DNA from: Chitinophaga eiseniae
GTDB taxonomy: Bacteria > Bacteroidota > Bacteroidia > Chitinophagales > Chitinophagaceae
Length of the DNA stretch: 64,000 bases
Assembly (NCBI RefSeq): GCF_900167135.1
Contig: NZ_FUWZ01000003.1
Span: forward strand, 372,001 to 436,000
Direction of reading: 5' to 3'
Below are positions 59,263 through 64,000 of this stretch, piece after piece. The translations under genes were made by a program, and so were the position numbers. The stretch's first letter is position 1. Each line of letters begins with the position of its first letter. Under the pieces are notes generated by a model. That model was not told the DNA's origin and did not search any database. It worked only from the letters and a program-made list of their open reading frames with translations.

Positions 59263-60846
59263 TTATTTCTGGTAACCATCGTTCTGTGTCAGCACAGCGT
59301 CTTTATTCACATCGATTTCTGACTGCGGGATGGGCAGGTGTATGTTAAAATCGCTGATGGTAGGCGCTACTTTCGGATTGTATTTACGTACTCTTTCCAC
59401 CAGTTTTTTAGTGCGTATCAGTGTCAGTCTTCTCAGTTCTTCCGCTGTCAGTTCGCGGGCGCGTTCGTCCAGCAGGTAGTCCATGGTCACTTCGGCGGGT
59501 TGCACCGGCGTGGCATGGGCACGGCCGCGGACCACGTTGATGCTCGCTGCTGCGTCGGCATTACGGCCCTGCAGGAGCTGTGCTTCCGCCAGCAGCAGGT
59601 AAGTCTCGCCGAGGCGCATCTGGATACGGTCTTTGTAAGACTGTGCGCCCTGGATGTCCTGTGGCTGGAACTCATACCATTTTGTCGTGTGTGCGTACAT
59701 GTTCTGGATGGTATCAAAGCCGGTAGGCATTACCTGCTGGCCGAATTTGGGAGAAGCAGGATCGTTATAGTAGTAAGTACGGCGGATGTTGTAGGGAGAA
59801 TTACGCATGTCCGTTTTCTCGAACAGCTCGTACGTCCACCAGTTGGTAGGCCTGATCCTGCCGATACCGCGGCCGCCAAGGCTATCGGCCACTTTCATGC
59901 CCTGTACGTTTACATAGAATGGTCCCCATTCGCGGCGACGCTGGTCAAAATCCGAGCCGCCGCCGGGAATGTTATATTGCTGTTCAATCACCCAGATCGC
60001 TTCGGTGTTGCCCTGGCTACGGCGCATGTTACCATAGGTGAACATATCCGCGAAAGGATCACCTGGCTGCGACGCCTTGGTACCATAACGGGCGGTGATC
60101 AGCGAAAAGAACTTACTATCGATCACCCGTTTAGCGGCAGCTTCCGCTTCTGCGGGCTTATTGGCGCGCAGCAGCGCCTGGGCCAGCAATTGGCTGGCGG
60201 CGAACTTATTGATACGGCCCTGTTTTTTTACGTTGGCCGGGTCAGGCAGATTCGCTTCTGCAAAAGTGAGATCACTGATCACAAACTCTATCACGTCTGC
60301 TTCCGATGCGCGGGCATAATCCGTACGTGGCACGGTCACAGGTTCTTTGATGATAGGTACGCCGCCGAACAGGATAGACAACTGATTGTAGGCATATGCT
60401 CTGAAGAAGCCGGCCTCCGCTTTATAGAAAGCGCGCTGTTGCGGCGTAAGGGTTGCCTTCTGGTTGTCAGCATTGACGATGATGTTATTGGCAGCGTTGA
60501 TTACGCGGTAGTTCCAGTTCCAGATGGAAGAGAGGGAACCGGTTTGCGGGTTAAGATTACGGTAGTCTTCGTAGGGCGCCTGTACTGCGTTGGGCTGGCC
60601 GGTAATGGCCAGGTCCGTACCTACATAAAAGGTAGCCAGCAGGCCCTGCGTATTGCCGTAGTCATTACGTACGATACTTTGTAATCCTGTACTGGCAGCT
60701 TCGAAGCCTAGTTCATCCACCAGTGTATTGTCCGGTGCATATTTGGATTTAAGCTCTTCATCGAGGAAATGTTTGCTGCAGGAGGTACTACCGGTGATCA
60801 CCAGCCCTGCGAGCAAAATGCTGTGTATATAAGATGATTTCTTCAT
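59263..60846 (-). CDS. susD: SusD/RagB family glycan-binding lipoprotein
   Basis: Surface lipoprotein of 527 aa with lipobox GSTSC (residue 23). SusD features include KHFLDEELKSKYAPDNT, the TPR-like helices with QRAFYKAEAGFFRAYAYNQL, and the C-terminal RMGETYLLLAEAQL-like segment (MRLGETYLLLAEAQLLQGRN) and RARELTAEELRRLTLIRT. It forms the lid over the SusC pore and binds the glycan. It starts 18 bases after the SusC stop and is followed by the GH2 gene after 5 bases. Confidence 0.93.
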   Translation of the reverse strand: MKKSSYIHSILLAGLVITGSTSCSKHFLDEELKSKYAPDNTLVDELGFEAASTGLQSIVRNDYGNTQGLLATFYVGTDLAITGQPNAVQAPYEDYRNLNPQTGSLSSIWNWNYRVINAANNIIVNADNQKATLTPQQRAFYKAEAGFFRAYAYNQLSILFGGVPIIKEPVTVPRTDYARASEADVIEFVISDLTFAEANLPDPANVKKQGRINKFAASQLLAQALLRANKPAEAEAAAKRVIDSKFFSLITARYGTKASQPGDPFADMFTYGNMRRSQGNTEAIWVIEQQYNIPGGGSDFDQRRREWGPFYVNVQGMKVADSLGGRGIGRIRPTNWWTYELFEKTDMRNSPYNIRRTYYYNDPASPKFGQQVMPTGFDTIQNMYAHTTKWYEFQPQDIQGAQSYKDRIQMRLGETYLLLAEAQLLQGRNADAAASINVVRGRAHATPVQPAEVTMDYLLDERARELTAEELRRLTLIRTKKLVERVRKYNPKVAPTISDFNIHLPIPQSEIDVNKDAVLTQNDGYQK

Positions 60847-60864
60847 GACCTTACATTTTTAAAA

Positions 60865-63800
60865 TTACAGACTGATGTTAACGCCAAACACGATAGTGGC
60901 GGTCAACGGATAAAAATCGGAGCTCTGCGAGCCTCCACCCTGACCGTTGTTTAAACGGGTAGCGGTAGAAGTGGAAGAGGTAGGTGCTGTTTCCGGGTCC
61001 CATCCGGTCCATTTGGTGAAAGTCCCAAGGTTACGGCCGCTGAGGTACATCATCAGGTGACCGATCTTGTAGCGCTCCAGCATTTTCTTATCGAAGGTGT
61101 AACTGAGCGTGACATCTTTAATGCGCACAAAGGAAGCATCCTGTGCATATTTGTACCCTTTGGGGTTGTTATAGATGAGAGACGGATTGGTGTTGATTTT
61201 ATTCTCTGAAGTCCAGTAAGGTATTTCGGCCGGTAAATTCACGGTACCGCCCTGATCGCGGTTATCCAGGATATAATTAGGGCGAAGCTGACCATGTACG
61301 CTCTGGACAAAGATATTCAGGGAGACATTTTTATAGGTGAAGGTGTTGGTAAGACCGGCGATGTATTTAGGCAGTTGCGACCCCAGGTAAGAACGGTCTG
61401 CCGCATCAATTTTACCACTGCCGTCGCGGTCCTGGAACCTGATGTAGCCGGGTTTGGCGCCCGGGTCTATTTTCATATCTTCTCCTTCCTGCCAGATACC
61501 GGTCATGGTATAATCGTATATGCCTAACAGTGGTTTACCGATGAACAGGTTATTGCCGATATCATCTTTATTGTCTCCATACAGCGATACCACTTTGTTC
61601 TTGTTGAAGGAGATATTAAAAGATGTTTGCCAGGTGAAGTTGTCCGATTCGATATTACGGCTGTTGAGCAGTACTTCAATGCCTTTATTGGCTGTTTTGC
61701 CGATGTTGTCAAACACGGAGGTGTAACCGCTGACGGCGGGGATTTTCCGGCTGAGCAGCAGATCGAAGGTATTGGTGTTGTAGGCCTCGATGGTACCGCT
61801 TAAACGGTTGTTCCACAGCCCGAAGTCGACACCTACGTTAAGGCCTTTGGTGGTTTCCCATTTCAGGTTGGCGTTGCCAAGTACATCCGGTATTACGCCG
61901 ATGGTAGTAACGCCGTCATAGATATATTGCGCGGTGTTCATTCTTGTCAGCGTCTGATAGGCGCCGATGGCCTGGTTGCCGGATTTTCCGTAGGAGGCGC
62001 GCAGTTTCAGCTGGGAGATCACTGGTGCGGCGGCGGCCATAAATTTTTCGTTGTGTACATTCCAGCCTACTGCCACGGAAGGGAATACGCCGTATTTATT
62101 GTTTTTACCGAAGCCGGAGAAGCCGTCACGGCGGACGGTAGCGGTAACGAGGTAACGGCTGTCGTAGGTGTAGTTGGCGCGGAACATCTGCGACAGCAGG
62201 CTGCTGCTGGTGTAGTTGGATTCTGTTTTCTGTACCTGCCCGGCAGTGAGGTTATTGAAGTCGAGGTTATCGTTGATGAAAGAATTAGCTTTAAGTTTTG
62301 TGGAGAACAGTTCATCGCGCTGTGCGCTGTACAAGGCGGTGAAGTCCAGTCCATGTTTGTTGAAATTGGTAGCGTAGGTCAACAGGTTCTCCACGATCCA
62401 CTGTTTGGTTTCTTCATTGTACACTTCAGCAGAACCTAGCTGGTCGCCGGCTTTGCGACTGGTGTAGTTGGCCGTGCGCACGGGTCTGTAGCTATAGGAG
62501 CCGTTGACGCGGTACTTTAACCCTTTGATAAAACCGGGTGACACTTCCGCGTAGCCGCTGGCCGACATGTTTTTAGTACGGTTCAGACCAGGGTCGTACA
62601 GGTTCACGAGCGGGCTTTGGTACAGCGTCTGCGGCGCGATGGGATATATTTCATAATCACCTTTGGCGTTGTAGAGCGTACCATAAGGACTCAGGGAGTT
62701 CGCATCAAACAGGGTGGCTTTACCGCCGTCGTTGTTATTGTTCACCAGGAACATGTTCAATCCTGTTTTCAGCCACGAGGTAACGTTCGCGTCTATATTA
62801 GCGCGGATGCTGCTGCGGTTGAACTGGTACCCTTTAATAGTGCCTTCCTGTTTGAGGTAGGTACCCGACACATAGTATTTAACGTTGTCGGTACCGCCGG
62901 AAATGCTCAGCTCATGGCTTTGGATATATCCCTGCTGACCGATTTCTTTTTGCCAGTTCACTTCAGGAACACCGTTGGCGAAGTTGTTTTGTTCGGAGAG
63001 ATAAGGCAGGTCGGGCGCGGTGGGACGGCCAGCCTGGATGTTGTACCAGTGGTTCTTGGTACGGTATTGTTCCCCGTTCATGTTCTTCATTACATTCGAT
63101 TGAAATTCCGGACCACCATAGCCATTATAGGAGATAACCGGTTTGCCGGACTTCCCTCTTTTGGTAGTGATCATAATCACGCCATTGGCGCCGCGGGCGC
63201 CATAGATGGCGGTAGCGGAAACGTCTTTAAGCACATCGATGGAAGCGATATCATTCGGGTTGATATCGTTGTAGGTACCGCCGAAAGGCACGCCGTCCAG
63301 CACGATCAGCGGTGCGTTGCTGGCAGTAATGGATTTCATGCCACGGAGATAAAATGCGGGAGAGCTGCCCGGTTTGCTGGTGTTGCTCACGATATTGATA
63401 CCGGCGGCGGAACCCTGTACTGCCTGCAGCACGTTGGTTACCGGCAGGTTTTTAAGACGTTCGGTAGGTACGGAAGAAATAGAACCGGTGACATCACTTC
63501 TCTTTTTAGTGCCATAGCCCACTACTACCACTTCATTCTGCTGTTCCACGGCCATTTTCATGGTGATATTGAGCGTAGTGCTGACAGTCACTGTCACCTC
63601 CTGCGGCACCATGCCGAGGTAGGTGAACTGCAACACTACCGGGCCATCGCCGGGCACGCGCAAGGCGAAGCCGCCGTCGGCGCCGGTAGAGATGCCCTGA
63701 GCTGTTCCTTTCACCCTGACAGACACGCCGGGCAGGGGGTTACCGCTATCGTCGGTAACCTTGCCTTTAATGTCCAGCGGCGCTGCAGCCTCCGTGTTGA

Positions 63801-64000
63801 CGGTTGGAGCAGCAAGGTTGGTTGTTTTAGGAGAAATAAAGATGGATTTGTTTTCGATCACATACTTCAGCGGCTGGTTTTTCAGTACCAGGTCGAGGAA
63901 GTCCGTCACCGGCATGTTCTCGGCCGAAACGGTCACCGGGCGCGCCTTCTGGAGCACGTCCCTGCTGGCGACGATCGTATAACCGGATTGTTGCCGGATG
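60865..64000 (-). CDS. susC: SusC/RagA TonB-linked outer-membrane transporter with STN domain (5' partial)
   Basis: Glycan importer; at least 1045 codons are inside the window and the frame stays open to the right edge, so the start is outside. The N-terminal part is an STN (secretin/TonB) domain: SGYTIVASRDVLQKARPVTV and FLDLVLKNQPLKYVIENKS. A carboxypeptidase-like domain follows (KGKVTDDSGNPLPGVSVRVK), then the plug (LPVTNVLQAVQGSAAGINIV, SNAPLIVLDGVPFGGTYNDI-like region) and the barrel ending PLTATIVFGVNISL. An STN domain usually means signalling to a FecR-type anti-sigma factor, which may lie beyond the window. Confidence 0.93.
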   Translation of the reverse strand, partial: IRQQSGYTIVASRDVLQKARPVTVSAENMPVTDFLDLVLKNQPLKYVIENKSIFISPKTTNLAAPTVNTEAAAPLDIKGKVTDDSGNPLPGVSVRVKGTAQGISTGADGGFALRVPGDGPVVLQFTYLGMVPQEVTVTVSTTLNITMKMAVEQQNEVVVVGYGTKKRSDVTGSISSVPTERLKNLPVTNVLQAVQGSAAGINIVSNTSKPGSSPAFYLRGMKSITASNAPLIVLDGVPFGGTYNDINPNDIASIDVLKDVSATAIYGARGANGVIMITTKRGKSGKPVISYNGYGGPEFQSNVMKNMNGEQYRTKNHWYNIQAGRPTAPDLPYLSEQNNFANGVPEVNWQKEIGQQGYIQSHELSISGGTDNVKYYVSGTYLKQEGTIKGYQFNRSSIRANIDANVTSWLKTGLNMFLVNNNNDGGKATLFDANSLSPYGTLYNAKGDYEIYPIAPQTLYQSPLVNLYDPGLNRTKNMSASGYAEVSPGFIKGLKYRVNGSYSYRPVRTANYTSRKAGDQLGSAEVYNEETKQWIVENLLTYATNFNKHGLDFTALYSAQRDELFSTKLKANSFINDNLDFNNLTAGQVQKTESNYTSSSLLSQMFRANYTYDSRYLVTATVRRDGFSGFGKNNKYGVFPSVAVGWNVHNEKFMAAAAPVISQLKLRASYGKSGNQAIGAYQTLTRMNTAQYIYDGVTTIGVIPDVLGNANLKWETTKGLNVGVDFGLWNNRLSGTIEAYNTNTFDLLLSRKIPAVSGYTSVFDNIGKTANKGIEVLLNSRNIESDNFTWQTSFNISFNKNKVVSLYGDNKDDIGNNLFIGKPLLGIYDYTMTGIWQEGEDMKIDPGAKPGYIRFQDRDGSGKIDAADRSYLGSQLPKYIAGLTNTFTYKNVSLNIFVQSVHGQLRPNYILDNRDQGGTVNLPAEIPYWTSENKINTNPSLIYNNPKGYKYAQDASFVRIKDVTLSYTFDKKMLERYKIGHLMMYLSGRNLGTFTKWTGWDPETAPTSSTSTATRLNNGQGGGSQSSDFYPLTATIVFGVNISL

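Noticed and set aside
57248..60684. Long plus-strand open frames (57248-58477 and 59338-60684)
   Set aside because: They lie antisense to the GH2 and SusD genes, which have clear family motifs and signal peptides; the antisense products match nothing.

Overview
The window reads as a chromosomal stretch of a Bacteroidota bacterium, most likely a Chitinophaga-like member of the Chitinophagaceae. The evidence is a SusC/SusD pair with an STN-type SusC, surface beta-propeller lipoproteins beside a TonB-dependent cobalamin receptor, a GH172 (DUF2961) protein, GG-leader peptides of the Bacteroidales type, weak Shine-Dalgarno sites and a TAnnTTTG -7 promoter element. The genus is an inference. No rRNA, tRNA, CRISPR array, transposase or phage gene was found.

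Layout: (1) 1-6458, tail of a surface-polysaccharide operon: a Wzy/WaaL-like membrane protein (cut by the window edge), GT4 transferase, FkbM methyltransferase, WcaJ-type initiating transferase, WcaI-type transferase, and a second FkbM methyltransferase converging on them. (2) 6643-12454, a complete trans-4-hydroxyproline catabolic operon (epimerase, FAD dehydrogenase, DHDPS-type deaminase, 2,5-dioxovalerate dehydrogenase) with a divergent AraC regulator. (3) 12538-26176, a stress island: Hsp20, coiled-coil proteins, an operon of an unknown TIM-barrel-like protein, polysaccharide deacetylase and alcohol dehydrogenase, a shortened PolX, a cytochrome-b-like protein, an ECF41 sigma factor, three universal stress proteins, and a PAS histidine kinase followed by a receiver-CRP/FNR fusion. 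Four divergent intergenic regions here each carry two TGA-N6-TCA palindromes exactly 22 bp apart, which points to one unreported regulon controlled by the fusion regulator. (4) 26534-32302, mixed genes (GH172, orphan ABC-2 permease, membrane P-loop ATPase, PAS-LuxR regulator, small kinase, Nudix) and a probable structured ncRNA of about 400 nt. (5) 32426-39700, two cobalamin-riboswitch-controlled units for surface B12 capture: btuB with a BtuG-like propeller and a second surface lipoprotein, plus a separate paralogous propeller/lipoprotein pair.

(6) 39768-54069, a ribosomally synthesised peptide region. On the minus strand three very small class I lanthipeptide precursor genes precede lanC; a full-length lanB diverges from them. 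A second set on the plus strand has a six-cysteine GG-leader precursor, a pseudo-C39/VKOR/thioredoxin membrane fusion, a two-domain glycosyltransferase, a LanC-like protein without zinc ligands, a TlpA-type thioredoxin lipoprotein and a GT2 transferase. It is best read as a pathway for a disulfide-bonded and possibly glycosylated peptide. Hairpins directly after the precursor genes look like attenuators that favour precursor expression. No dedicated exporter or leader protease is visible. (7) 54144-55645, a VOC protein and an HtrA-like protease. (8) 55741-64000, a polysaccharide utilisation locus: SusC (running off the right edge), SusD, GH2 and GH29, suited to a fucose- and beta-galactoside-containing glycan.
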